Source: Acidiphilium multivorum AIU301 (GTDB lineage Bacteria; Pseudomonadota; Alphaproteobacteria; Acetobacterales; Acetobacteraceae). Taken from it: 64,000 nt of DNA. The position numbers and the translations under genes are program-made. The stretch spans positions 1-64,000 of the forward strand of contig NC_015186.1 of NCBI RefSeq assembly GCF_000202835.1. The letters run 5' to 3'. The notes under the pieces are model-generated. The model did not search any database. It worked only from the letters and a program-made list of their open reading frames with translations, and had not been told where the DNA came from. Shown here one piece after another: positions 9,556 to 16,907 of the stretch. Numbering within the stretch: the stretch's first letter is position 1; every line of letters starts with the position of its first letter.

Positions 9556-10113
9556 TCACCTGGCCGGGCGGCCATAAAGCCCCGTTATCGTGGCGCTGGC
9601 CAGCGCGTCCCGCGCCAGCGCCCGGCGGAGCGCGCCATAGGACGCCAGGGCCGCCGCCGGCAGCCGGTTAACCCGCAGCGCGTAGACTGTCAGATGATAG
9701 TGATGCGGCGGATCGCCGACCGGCGGGCAGGGCCCCTGGTAGCCATGAATGTTGCCGCTGCCGATGCCCTGAACCGCGCCGCGCGGCAGCGCGCCGCCCC
9801 GGCTCCCGGAACCCGCCGGCAATGAAGTGACGCGCGCCGGAATATCCGCCACGATCCAGTGCCAGTAGCCTTTGCCCTGCCGGGCATCGGAATCGAACAG
9901 CGTGACGGCGTAGCTCCGCGTGCCCGCTGGCGCGCCGCTCCAGGCGAGGGCGGGGCTGACATCGTCGCCAGTGCAGCCGAAGCGGTTGAAGACCTGGGCG
10001 GCCGCGATGGTTCCGCCATCGCGAAACGCGCCCGATCGCAGGGAAAATCCGCTGGCGCGCGCCGTTCCGGCGAGGGCCATCAGCGCCAGTGCGAACGAAA
10101 CCGGCCGTTTCAT
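9556..10113 (-). CDS. Secreted YbhB/YbcL (PEBP/Raf-kinase-inhibitor-like) protein
   Basis: Predicted 185-residue protein with an N-terminal signal peptide (MKRPVSFALALMALAGTARA). The phosphatidylethanolamine-binding-protein fold follows, with the family motifs SPALAWSGAPAGTRSYAVTL and YWHWIVADIP and a C-terminal GPCPPVGDPPHHYHLTVYAL. Bacterial members are of unknown function and bind anionic ligands in vitro. The ATG at 10113 is chosen because GAGG lies about nine bases before it; two further in-frame ATGs precede it. It is the last gene of a unit with a ModB-like permease (stop two bases upstream of the first alternative ATG) and its binding protein. Why a PEBP should be co-transcribed with that transporter is not clear. 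Confidence 0.85.
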   Translation of the reverse strand: MKRPVSFALALMALAGTARASGFSLRSGAFRDGGTIAAAQVFNRFGCTGDDVSPALAWSGAPAGTRSYAVTLFDSDARQGKGYWHWIVADIPARVTSLPAGSGSRGGALPRGAVQGIGSGNIHGYQGPCPPVGDPPHHYHLTVYALRVNRLPAAALASYGALRRALARDALASATITGLYGRPAR

Positions 10114-10124
10114 CGGCATCATCC

Positions 10125-10841
10125 TCAGCGTTTCGAGCCCCGCCGCAGTAGCCAGAGCGGCAACGGCAGGGCGGCGAGCAGGAACAGCCAGAGCAACGGG
10201 AATGTGGCCGAAAGCCCGCCGTCTTCAAGATCCACCCACAGGCGCACCGGCATGCCCTGCGGGAAGTAGGCGAAGATCAGCACGATGCCGAGTTCGCCCA
10301 CCCCGCGCACCCAGGCCAGCGCGAGGGCGGCGCCGAGCCCGTCGCGCGCCATCGGCAGGGTGATGTGGCGGAAGATCTGCCGGCGGGAGACGCCGAGGGT
10401 CAGCGCAGATTCGGCCAGTTCGGCGGGTATCTCGGCGAACGCGCCGCGTGCCGCGACCACATAGGTCGGCAGGCCGGCATAGATCCCCGCGATCAGCAGC
10501 GCCGGCGGATTGTTGGTGATGATCCCGCCGAACCGTTCGAGTAGGATGCCGACCGGGCCGATCGGGCCGTAGAATGCGGCGAGCAGGATGCCGAGCGCGA
10601 GCGGCGGGGTAAGCAGCGGCAGCAGCAGGAAGACTTGCGCCCCGTCGCGCATCCGTCCCTTGCCGGTTGCCAGCCAGTAGGCGAGTGGCGTTCCCAGCAC
10701 CGCAATCACGGCCAGGGCCGCCAGCCCGTAGGCCAGCGAAATCGCCACCGATCTGCCATCCGCGCTGGACAGGGCGAATTTGCGCCAGTCGGTCATGATG
10801 AACAGACCAGCGAAGGGGCAAGCGAGCAGCAGCAGCACCAA
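10125..10841 (-). CDS. ABC transporter permease, molybdate/tungstate (ModB/TupB) type
   Basis: Inner-membrane channel subunit with about five to six hydrophobic helices. The cytoplasmic EAA loop reads AELAESALTLGVSRRQIFRHI, which docks an ATPase. The start is uncertain. Conserved sequence begins at the first helix (RGLVLLLLACPFAG), and only TTG (10841) or GTG (10838) codons are available there. A GTG at 11000 would force a 127-base overlap with the upstream gene. An AGGAG on the minus strand at 10868-10872 suggests a start near 10841-10853. It lies directly after the binding-protein gene. No ATPase gene is adjacent, so it must borrow one encoded elsewhere. The substrate is inferred from the ModE-like neighbour and the tungstate/molybdate-like binding protein. 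Confidence 0.8.
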   Translation of the reverse strand: MVLLLLACPFAGLFIMTDWRKFALSSADGRSVAISLAYGLAALAVIAVLGTPLAYWLATGKGRMRDGAQVFLLLPLLTPPLALGILLAAFYGPIGPVGILLERFGGIITNNPPALLIAGIYAGLPTYVVAARGAFAEIPAELAESALTLGVSRRQIFRHITLPMARDGLGAALALAWVRGVGELGIVLIFAYFPQGMPVRLWVDLEDGGLSATFPLLWLFLLAALPLPLWLLRRGSKR

Positions 10842-10873
10842 GCCGCGCAGCAGGGCCCCGAGGCGTGCTCCTG

Positions 10874-11788
10874 TCAGACCGGCCCGCCCAGCGGCGGGTT
10901 GTAGCCGTATCGTGCGAACAGTTCCTGTCCCTTGCGGCTTTGCAGCAGTGAAACGAAGGCCCGTCCCGCCTCCGGGTTCCGGGCGTTGCGCGGCACGCAC
11001 GCATAGAAGACGAGTGGCTGCGTGTGCAAGGTCTGCCTGCGGCCCTTTACCGTCAGCGAGATCGCGGCGCGGGAATACCAGTCCGCCACCATCGCCGGAT
11101 CGCTGAGGTTGATCTGCCGGGGCAGTGCGAGGAACGGCAGCTTGAGCGACTTCACGCCGCTTTCGTAGCCGATCGTGGCATCCACCGCGCCGCTGTCGAT
11201 TCGCGAGAGAAGCGATGGTTCGGGGAAGATCTGCGCGGGGTTCACCGGCCTGCCGAGCACGCGCCGGATCAGGTCCGGCTTGTGATAGTAGCGCTGGGCG
11301 AGATCGAAGGTGAACAGCACGTTGCGGCCCTGCGGGTCGGTGCGCGGGTCGGTGCGGCCGAAGCGCAGGCCGGGCTTTTCGAGGATGTCGAACCAGTGCG
11401 CTCCGGCATCGGCCGCCTCGAAATCCTTGCGGAAGCGCGAGTGGGGCGACCAGGCCAGCACCATCGCCGTGCTCGCCACCGGCACCGCATGCCCGACCAG
11501 CCCGGCCTTTTGCAGCACCTCGATCGGCCCGCTCGTGATCGAAATGAAGGCGTCAGCCTGCAGCGTCTTCGCGGCGATGAGGTGGGCGAGGCCGAACGCG
11601 CCCCGCCCGATGCCGTGAAACCGCTCGCTGGTCTCAGCCGTGAAGGCGGGCCCGAGCGCCCGGTCCATCAGCAGCCCCATCGAACCCGCATAGGCGATGG
11701 TTGCCGCGCGCCCCGCGGCGCGGCCGGTGACCGGCGCCAGCGCGGCCGCGCCCGCGAGCCGGGTGAATGCGCGTCGGGAAATCGCCAT
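10874..11788 (-). CDS. Periplasmic molybdate/tungstate-type substrate-binding protein (Tat signal)
   Basis: Predicted 304-residue extracytoplasmic binding protein. The N-terminus MAISRRAFTRLAGAAALAP is a twin-arginine signal peptide. The mature part begins ATIAYAGSMGLLMDRALGPAF, typical of the WtpA/ModA-like oxyanion-binding family, and continues with DAFISITSG and DATIGYESG. The ATG at 11788 is chosen over an upstream in-frame codon (11842) because AGGAAG precedes it and the signal peptide starts there. It is divergent from a ModE-like regulator across a ~115-bp promoter region with CGATAT repeats. It heads the unit binding protein, permease, PEBP. Molybdate versus tungstate cannot be decided from sequence. 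Confidence 0.85.
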   Translation of the reverse strand: MAISRRAFTRLAGAAALAPVTGRAAGRAATIAYAGSMGLLMDRALGPAFTAETSERFHGIGRGAFGLAHLIAAKTLQADAFISITSGPIEVLQKAGLVGHAVPVASTAMVLAWSPHSRFRKDFEAADAGAHWFDILEKPGLRFGRTDPRTDPQGRNVLFTFDLAQRYYHKPDLIRRVLGRPVNPAQIFPEPSLLSRIDSGAVDATIGYESGVKSLKLPFLALPRQINLSDPAMVADWYSRAAISLTVKGRRQTLHTQPLVFYACVPRNARNPEAGRAFVSLLQSRKGQELFARYGYNPPLGGPV

Positions 11789-11830
11789 GTGCTGCTTCCT
11801 TCGGGGACGTAATTCCAGAATTCGGACTAT

Positions 11831-11870
11831 CGATATGTTCATTAAGCGATATCGTCAATCCGCCATATCG
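11831..11870. promoter_or_regulatory. Candidate ModE-like operator in divergent promoter
   Basis: The hexamer CGATAT occurs at 11831-11836 and 11847-11852 (within the palindrome CGATATCG), and its complement ATATCG at 11865-11870. The last two form an inverted repeat with a 12-base spacer. This resembles the alternating CG and TATA halves of molybdate-responsive ModE boxes. It sits between the binding-protein gene and the ModE-like gene, where an operator is expected. Confidence 0.5.
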
Positions 11871-11902
11871 GCACGCGGCAGTTTTCGTGGTGAAGTCGGG
11901 CG

Positions 11903-12280
11903 ATGCAGATGCACGGAAAGACCGAACCGCTCACACTCCGCATCCGGGTGGTGCAGGGTGAGGATCTTCTCCTCGGCCCCGGTAGGGCGGACCTTCTCGC
12001 CTTCATCCGGGAAACCGGGTCGATCGCCGCCGCCGGACGGCGCATGGGGATGAGCTACAAGCGTGCCTGGCAACTGGCCGAGTCGATGAACTCCACCTTC
12101 CATGCCCCGTTGATCCTCGCAGCAAAGGGGGGGGTGGCGGGCGGCGGAGCCCAGCTCACGGAGCTTGGTGACGCCGTTCTGGCGGCCTATCGCGCGCTTG
12201 AGGCCGCGTCGCGCGCCGGTGGCGCCGCAGCATTGGCCATCCTTGCCGAGGCTCGGGCGCCGCTCTCGCAAGACCGTTAA
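11903..12280 (+). CDS. ModE-like winged-helix regulator (no molybdate-binding domain)
   Basis: Predicted 125-residue regulator matching the N-terminal DNA-binding domain of ModE. RADLLAFIRETGSIAAAGR is followed by RMGMSYKRAWQLAESMN, the ModE/LysR-type helix-turn-helix in which Tyr-Lys-Arg-Ala-Trp is characteristic. The C-terminal TOBE/MOP domains that bind molybdate in full ModE are absent, so either effector sensing is indirect or this is a constitutive binder. It is divergent from the ABC binding-protein gene and presumably controls it. An alternative ATG lies two codons downstream (11909). Confidence 0.83.
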   Translation: MQMHGKTEPLTLRIRVVQGEDLLLGPGRADLLAFIRETGSIAAAGRRMGMSYKRAWQLAESMNSTFHAPLILAAKGGVAGGGAQLTELGDAVLAAYRALEAASRAGGAAALAILAEARAPLSQDR

Positions 12281-12359
12281 GCATACGTAGCCGGCCGGAA
12301 ATCTCGATCGGGTCCCTTTTCACCCGGCCGGGATTTACCTAAACTTTCATCGGAAAGGA

Positions 12360-12881
12360 GTGCGTGTCTTCCGCCTGCCCGAACGCCCCGAACAGCACCG
12401 TACCTCCGGCGCCCAGATCCTGGCGCTGCTGGGGTTTCTCGCGCTGGCGCTTCTGGTTGGTGCGGTCGGCGGCACGGCCACAGTGCCCAATGTGCACAGC
12501 TGGTACGATGTCCTGCCGCATCCCCCGGGCACGCCACCCGATTGGGTGTTCGGCCCGGTATGGACGCTGCTCTACATCGCCATGGCGGTCGCCGCCTGGC
12601 TGATCTGGCGTGGCCCGGACATCCTGACCCGCCAGCGTCGCGCACTACGTCTCTGGGGCTGGCAGCTTGCCGCCAACGCGCTCTGGTCGCCCGTCTTTTT
12701 CGCCCTTCATCGGCCGGATATCTCGTTTTTCGTAATACTCGTGCTCGACGGCCTGATCGTCATGACCATTGCCGTCTTTCGTCCGGTCAGCCGAATTGCC
12801 GCCGCATTGATGGTGCCCTATCTCGCCTGGTGTCTGTATGCGACCTATCTGAACGCCGGCTTCTGGTTTCTCAACCGATGA
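12360..12881 (+). CDS. tspO: TspO/MBR-family membrane protein
   Basis: Predicted 173-residue inner- or outer-membrane protein of the tryptophan-rich sensory protein family, which binds porphyrins and in some bacteria modulates pigment genes. Five hydrophobic segments are visible, with the family motifs WYDVLPHPPGTPPDWVFGPVW, LWGWQLAANALWSPVFFA and PYLAWCLYATYLNAGFWFLNR. The GTG at 12360 is the only start near the conserved region, but its purine-rich stretch abuts the codon directly, so the exact start is doubtful. It is monocistronic. Confidence 0.9.
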   Translation: MRVFRLPERPEQHRTSGAQILALLGFLALALLVGAVGGTATVPNVHSWYDVLPHPPGTPPDWVFGPVWTLLYIAMAVAAWLIWRGPDILTRQRRALRLWGWQLAANALWSPVFFALHRPDISFFVILVLDGLIVMTIAVFRPVSRIAAALMVPYLAWCLYATYLNAGFWFLNR

Positions 12882-12924
12882 TCGGCTAGACCGTCGGCCT
12901 GACCGCGAGGGAACCACGCCCGCC

Positions 12925-13539
12925 ATGACCTATCGTTCTCAGCTTCATCTAGCCGCACTTGCCGTTCTGATGGCAGGGCTTGGTTTCGCCGCGCCTGCCA
13001 AGGCGCAGATGGCCGGTGGCGGCCTTGCCGGCGGTCTCGGTCCGATCGGCGGCGTCCCTCAGCCCCGCCATGAATCCCAATCGATCGCGCCGCCGGCTCT
13101 TCCGGGCGCATCGGCAGCGGGTAATGTTTCCGCCGGCCCGGTGACCGATACCGGCGGCGACCCGACCACGCTGCTGTTCAAGGCGATCAACCATGGCGAC
13201 TATGCGCAGGCCCGCGCAGCGGTCAGCCGTGGCGCCAATCTCGATGCCCGGAACGCCCTCGGCGAAACGCCGATCGAACTTTCGGTTGAGCTGAATCGAA
13301 ACCGCATCACCTTCATGCTGCTCTCGGCGCGGGCCGAGGAGCATCCGATGAGCGTTTCCGTCGCCTCCGCGCCGGTGGCCGCAGTCCCGCCGACGACGAG
13401 CAAAGGTTCGGCGCATGCGAAATCTCCGCCTTTTCACAAGGTTGAAGCAAAGCCCGCCGTCAGGCCCCTGACCATTTCCGGGGATCCTGGCCGGCCGGAT
13501 CCGAGTGCCGGGTTCCTCGGCTTCGGCGGCAGCAACTGA
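12925..13539 (+). CDS. Exported protein with a short ankyrin-like region
   Basis: A 204-residue protein with a Sec signal peptide (hydrophobic LAALAVLMAGLGFAAPAKA, cleavage near residue 28). A Gly/Pro-rich spacer follows, then one to two ankyrin-type repeats at about 80-140 (LLFKAINHGDYAQARAAVSR, then a typical second helix pair starting GETPIELSVELNRN). The tail is Pro/Ser/Lys-rich and low in complexity. Function is unknown. Such small periplasmic ankyrin proteins probably mediate protein contacts. It lies alone between tspO and the acetate-transporter gene, 43 bases after tspO. Confidence 0.75.
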   Translation: MTYRSQLHLAALAVLMAGLGFAAPAKAQMAGGGLAGGLGPIGGVPQPRHESQSIAPPALPGASAAGNVSAGPVTDTGGDPTTLLFKAINHGDYAQARAAVSRGANLDARNALGETPIELSVELNRNRITFMLLSARAEEHPMSVSVASAPVAAVPPTTSKGSAHAKSPPFHKVEAKPAVRPLTISGDPGRPDPSAGFLGFGGSN

Positions 13540-13683
13540 TCTGATCCGTCATATCCCGTTACATCGCGGGCACGTTTCGTTTACGCGCTCGTGAAAAGCT
13601 GTTAATCGGCTTGGGGGAGCTATGCACGATGATGCATGCATCCGCTCAATGACGGCGAGTGCAATAATTTTTAGGGAGATGAC

Positions 13684-14235
13684 ATGAACACCTTCAACCC
13701 GGCGCCTCTGGGCCTGTTCGGTTTTGCGCTTACCACATGGCTATTGTCGATGATCAATGCCGGGCTTCTCCCCGGAGCCGGTCTTGGCATGGTCCTCGCC
13801 ATGGCCTTCGCCTTTGGCGGCTCGGCCCAGTTCGTGGCCGGCCTCGGCGAGATGAAAGTGGGCAATACCTTCGGCTTCGTGGCGTTCTGCTCGTACGGGG
13901 CTTTCTGGTGGTCCTTCGCGCTGTTCGTCGAAATCTTCGCCAAGGGCGTGCCGGGGGTGATGGTCGGCTGGTACCTGCTGGTCTGGGGCGCCTTCAGCTT
14001 CGTGATGTTCATCGGCACTTTCGCGCTGAACAAGGCCCTGCAGCTGATCTTCGGCTTTTTGACCGCGACCTTCATCCTGCTCGCGCTGAACGACCTGCTC
14101 GGTGCGGCGGCGCTGGGCGAGTTCGGCGGCTATCTGGGCCTCGTCACCGCGGTACTCGCCTTCTATCTCGGTGCGGCAGGCATCATCAATGGCGCGCATG
14201 GCAAGGAAATCCTGCCGATCGGCGCCAAGGCCTGA
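13684..14235 (+). CDS. SatP/YaaH-family acetate/succinate transporter
   Basis: Predicted 183-residue inner-membrane protein of the GPR1/FUN34/YaaH family with six hydrophobic helices. It has the N-terminal family signature NPAPLGLFGFALTTWLLS (family consensus NPAPLGL) and the pore region FGGSAQFVAGLGEMKVGNTFG. These proteins pass acetate or succinate with protons. An AGGGAGA ribosome site precedes the ATG. It is monocistronic, with a strong terminator 24 bases downstream. In an acidophile an acetate carrier is relevant because protonated acetate is toxic, but direction of transport cannot be read from sequence. Confidence 0.92.
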   Translation: MNTFNPAPLGLFGFALTTWLLSMINAGLLPGAGLGMVLAMAFAFGGSAQFVAGLGEMKVGNTFGFVAFCSYGAFWWSFALFVEIFAKGVPGVMVGWYLLVWGAFSFVMFIGTFALNKALQLIFGFLTATFILLALNDLLGAAALGEFGGYLGLVTAVLAFYLGAAGIINGAHGKEILPIGAKA

Positions 14236-14259
14236 CGATCGACATCCTTGGCCCTGTCA

Positions 14260-14289
14260 GCGGAGCCGGCGCAAGCCGGCTCCGCTTTT
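14260..14289 (+). terminator. Rho-independent terminator of satP-like gene
   Basis: A perfect 11-bp stem (GCGGAGCCGGC / GCCGGCTCCGC) with a GCAA tetraloop is followed by TTTT. It lies 24 bases after the transporter stop. Confidence 0.88.
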
Positions 14290-14488
14290 CGTATCTGCTC
14301 GACTGACCACGAATCGGTGACTTCGCGGCCATTGGCGCGGCAGGGCGTTTGGAGTATTCATAAACTGGACGGGTACCGATAGCTCCGGGCGAGAGATCTC
14401 CACCGATCTGTCGTCCGCCATTGATCGTTCTGATCCGATGGAACCAGTCCCTTGGCGGGGATCGCCATAGCGAGGAAGGATACGGATT

Positions 14489-14716
14489 ATGGGTGGTTTG
14501 AGCATCTGGCACTGGCTGATCGTCCTGGCGGTCGTGCTGCTCCTGTTCGGAACGGGCCGGGTCGGCAACCTGATGGGTGAGCTCGGCAAGGGCATGAAGG
14601 CGTTCAAGAACAACATCGCCGATGACCAGCCGGCGAAGGATGCCTCGATGCTGGAGCAGCAGACCCGCGCGCCGGAGGCCAATGCCGGCCAGAAGGCCGG
14701 GCAGGGTAAGGTCTGA
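14489..14716 (+). CDS. tatA: Twin-arginine translocase subunit TatA (copy 1)
   Basis: Pore-forming subunit of the Tat export system. The 75-residue protein has the TatA pattern: one N-terminal transmembrane helix (WHWLIVLAVVLLLFG), then the glycine hinge and amphipathic helix GRVGNLMGELGKGMKAFKN, then a charged tail. GAGGAA lies upstream of the ATG. It is followed after ten bases by a second, similar TatA gene. No tatB or tatC lies nearby. The very short N-terminus and FGTGR/LGKGMKAFK motif favour TatA over TatB. Confidence 0.93.
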   Translation: MGGLSIWHWLIVLAVVLLLFGTGRVGNLMGELGKGMKAFKNNIADDQPAKDASMLEQQTRAPEANAGQKAGQGKV

Positions 14717-14726
14717 GGCGCGGGAC

Positions 14727-14984
14727 ATGGGATTCGATTCGCCCGTTCACTGGCTGATCGTCATCGCCGTCATCGCGCTCCTGTTCGGCGGGTCGCGCGT
14801 CGGCAACCTGATGGGCGAGCTCGGCAAGGGCATCAAGGCCTTCAAGCAGAACATGAGCGACGCCGATTCGGCGAAGCCCGCCCCGGCCGCGAAGTCCGAG
14901 CCTGACGTCCAGAACCGGATCGCCGACTCGTCCGCGCCGGCGGCCGAAAAGGCCCCCGAGCCGGCCGATACCGCGCGGCACTGA
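14727..14984 (+). CDS. Twin-arginine translocase subunit TatA/E (copy 2)
   Basis: An 85-residue paralogue of the preceding TatA: VHWLIVIAVIALLFG transmembrane helix, SRVGNLMGELGKGIKAFKQN amphipathic helix and an Ala/Pro/Glu-rich tail. The start at 14727 gives the correct TatA N-terminus; longer in-frame starts would overlap copy 1. The two copies share most of the helix and hinge sequence and differ in the tail, so this is a local duplication that has diverged. It ends 16 bases before mtnB. Confidence 0.9.
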   Translation: MGFDSPVHWLIVIAVIALLFGGSRVGNLMGELGKGIKAFKQNMSDADSAKPAPAAKSEPDVQNRIADSSAPAAEKAPEPADTARH

Positions 14985-15000
14985 CCGGAACCGCACAGGC

Positions 15001-15642
15001 ATGACGGTGACCCTGGCCGCCGGGCCGGCCGAAGCCGGCGATGTCCTCGCGTCCCGCGCGCGTGAACTGGTCGCCATCGGGGCGCGGATGGATGCCAGGG
15101 GTTGGGTGCCCGCGTCCGCCGGCAATCTCTCGGCACGATGCACCGCCGACAGCATCGCGATCACCCGCAGTGGCGTTCACAAGGGACGACTCGAAGCCGC
15201 CGACATCATCGAGGTCCGGCTCGACGGCACGCCGCTTCGCGCCGGCGACCGGCCCAGCGCCGAAACCCTGCTGCATTGCCAGGTTTACGAGCGGCTCCCG
15301 GCGGTCGGGGCGGTGCTGCATGGCCATTCGGTCGCCGCAACCGCTCTCACCCTCGCGGACAATTCCCCAGGGATCGTTCTTGAAGGCTACGAGATCCTGA
15401 AGGCTTTCCCGGGCATTGCGACCCACGAGACCCGGATCGTCCTGCCGGTTTTCGATAACGACCAGGACATGCGTCGGCTTGCCGCGGCAATCGCGCCCGC
15501 CTTCGCGGCGCCGCCGATCGGGTATGTCCTGCGTGGCCACGGCATCTACGCCTGGGGCGAGGATGTCGAGCGCTGTTTCTGGCGGCTCGAAGCCCTGGAG
15601 TTCCTGCTGTCCTGCGAATGCGAACGGAGACGGATGAGATGA
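15001..15642 (+). CDS. mtnB: Methylthioribulose-1-phosphate dehydratase
   Basis: Class II aldolase-fold zinc enzyme of the methionine salvage pathway, converting methylthioribulose-1-phosphate to the diketone. The 213-residue product shows ASAGNLSARC near the N-terminus, the zinc histidines in VLHGHSVAAT and a third histidine in YVLRGHGIYAWGEDVE, as expected for MtnB. Its stop overlaps the mtnD start (ATGA at 15639-15642). The order mtnB, mtnD, mtnC makes a salvage operon; mtnA and mtnK are not in the window. Confidence 0.93.
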   Translation: MTVTLAAGPAEAGDVLASRARELVAIGARMDARGWVPASAGNLSARCTADSIAITRSGVHKGRLEAADIIEVRLDGTPLRAGDRPSAETLLHCQVYERLPAVGAVLHGHSVAATALTLADNSPGIVLEGYEILKAFPGIATHETRIVLPVFDNDQDMRRLAAAIAPAFAAPPIGYVLRGHGIYAWGEDVERCFWRLEALEFLLSCECERRRMR

Positions 15643-16181
15643 GCACGCTGCGGATTTTCGACGACGCGAACCCCGATGCGCCCCTGGTTGCCACGTCGGA
15701 CGCGGCGCGGATGGCGGCTGAACTCAAGTCCATCGGTGTGCGCTTCGAGCGGTGGGAAAGCCCCGTCGCCATCGCGGCGGACGCCTCGCCCGAGGAAATC
15801 CTTGAGGCGTATCGCCCGTATCTCGATCGGCTGATGGGCGAAACCGGCGCCGGCTCGGCCGACGTCATCAAGATGACGCCGGACCACCCGCAGGCCGGCA
15901 CCCTTCGGGAGAAGTTCCTCAACGAGCACATCCACACCGAGGATGAAGTCCGCTTCTTCGTGCGCGGCTCCGGCCATTTCGTCATGCACCTCGACGGCAA
16001 GGTCTACGACGCATACTGCACCGAGGGCGATCTGATCTCGGTCCCGGCCAACACCCGCCACTGGTTTGATGCCGGTTCCACGCCGGACTTCATCGCGCTT
16101 CGGATTTTCACCGACACCTCCGGCTGGGTCGCGCATTTCACCGGCGACCAGATCAGCGCCCGCTTTCCGGTTGCCGCCTGA
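15639..16181 (+). CDS. mtnD: Acireductone dioxygenase
   Basis: Cupin metalloenzyme of methionine salvage that oxidises acireductone to the ketoacid precursor of methionine and formate (with iron), or off-pathway with nickel. The 180-residue protein has the metal ligands HIHTEDEVRFFVRGSGHF (His, His and Glu) and a later RHWFDAG histidine. The ATG at 15639 overlaps the mtnB stop by four bases; an in-frame ATG at 15618 lies inside mtnB without conserved sequence. Confidence 0.94.
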   Translation: MSTLRIFDDANPDAPLVATSDAARMAAELKSIGVRFERWESPVAIAADASPEEILEAYRPYLDRLMGETGAGSADVIKMTPDHPQAGTLREKFLNEHIHTEDEVRFFVRGSGHFVMHLDGKVYDAYCTEGDLISVPANTRHWFDAGSTPDFIALRIFTDTSGWVAHFTGDQISARFPVAA

Positions 16182-16197
16182 ACCGGCCATTCTCACC

Positions 16198-16896
16198 GTG
16201 ACCACAAGGCCCGAACTCGTGCTCCTCGACATCGAGGGCACGATCGCCCCGATCAGCTTTGTCCATGATGTGCTGTTCCCCTATGCGCGCGCGCGGCTTG
16301 CCGGTTTCGTTGCGGCACATGGCGACGAGCCCGAGATCGCGGCGGCGCTGGCCGAACTCGACGCCATCGCGCCGGGTGCGCCGCCAGTGGAAACAATGCT
16401 CGCGCTGATGGACCGCGATGCCAAGGTCGGCCCGCTGAAACTGATCCAGGGGCGGATCTGGGCCGAAGGTTTTGCCGAGGGAGCGCTGACCAGCCGTCTC
16501 TACCCGGATGTCGCGCCCGTTCTGCGCGCCTGGCACGGCAGCGGACTCCGGCTCGCCATCTATTCCTCGGGGTCCGAGGAGGCGCAGAGGTTGTTGCTCG
16601 GCCACACGCCGGATGGTGGCCTGACCGCGCTGTTCGAGCGGTTTTTCGACACGCGGATGGGCGGCAAGCGCGATGCCGCCAGCTATGCGGCCATCGCCCG
16701 GTCCATGGCCGTGGCGCCCGCTCACGTGCTGTTTCTCTCGGATGTCGCGGACGAACTTGCCGCCGCCGCGACCGCCGGCATCCAGGTCTGCCAGATCGTT
16801 CGCCCCGAGGATGGCACGATCGCGTCGGCCGATTACCCGACCGCGCCCGATCTTGCCGCGGTGGCCGCCGCCTTCGACCGTCCCGACCCCGCCTAG
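16198..16896 (+). CDS. mtnC: Enolase-phosphatase E1
   Basis: HAD-superfamily enzyme converting the 2,3-diketo-5-methylthiopentyl-1-phosphate intermediate to acireductone, between MtnB and MtnD. The 232-residue protein opens with the HAD motif LLDIEGTIAPISFVHDVLF and carries LAIYSSGSEEAQ (motif II) and DTRMGGKRDAASY then FLSDVADELAAA (motifs III/IV). The start is a GTG at 16198, because the conserved sequence begins directly after it. It follows mtnD by 16 bases and completes the three-gene unit. Confidence 0.92.
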   Translation: MTTRPELVLLDIEGTIAPISFVHDVLFPYARARLAGFVAAHGDEPEIAAALAELDAIAPGAPPVETMLALMDRDAKVGPLKLIQGRIWAEGFAEGALTSRLYPDVAPVLRAWHGSGLRLAIYSSGSEEAQRLLLGHTPDGGLTALFERFFDTRMGGKRDAASYAAIARSMAVAPAHVLFLSDVADELAAAATAGIQVCQIVRPEDGTIASADYPTAPDLAAVAAAFDRPDPA

Positions 16897-16907
16897 GAGC
16901 CGTGTAG

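Noticed and set aside
9548-9571. Bidirectional terminator between acyl-CoA dehydrogenase and PEBP genes
   Set aside because: The stem (CCGCCCGG / CCGGGCGG) is real but overlaps the PEBP stop codon and has no T tract.
14985-15000. SAM-type riboswitch before the methionine salvage genes
   Set aside because: Only 16 bases separate tatA copy 2 from mtnB; there is no room for an aptamer.
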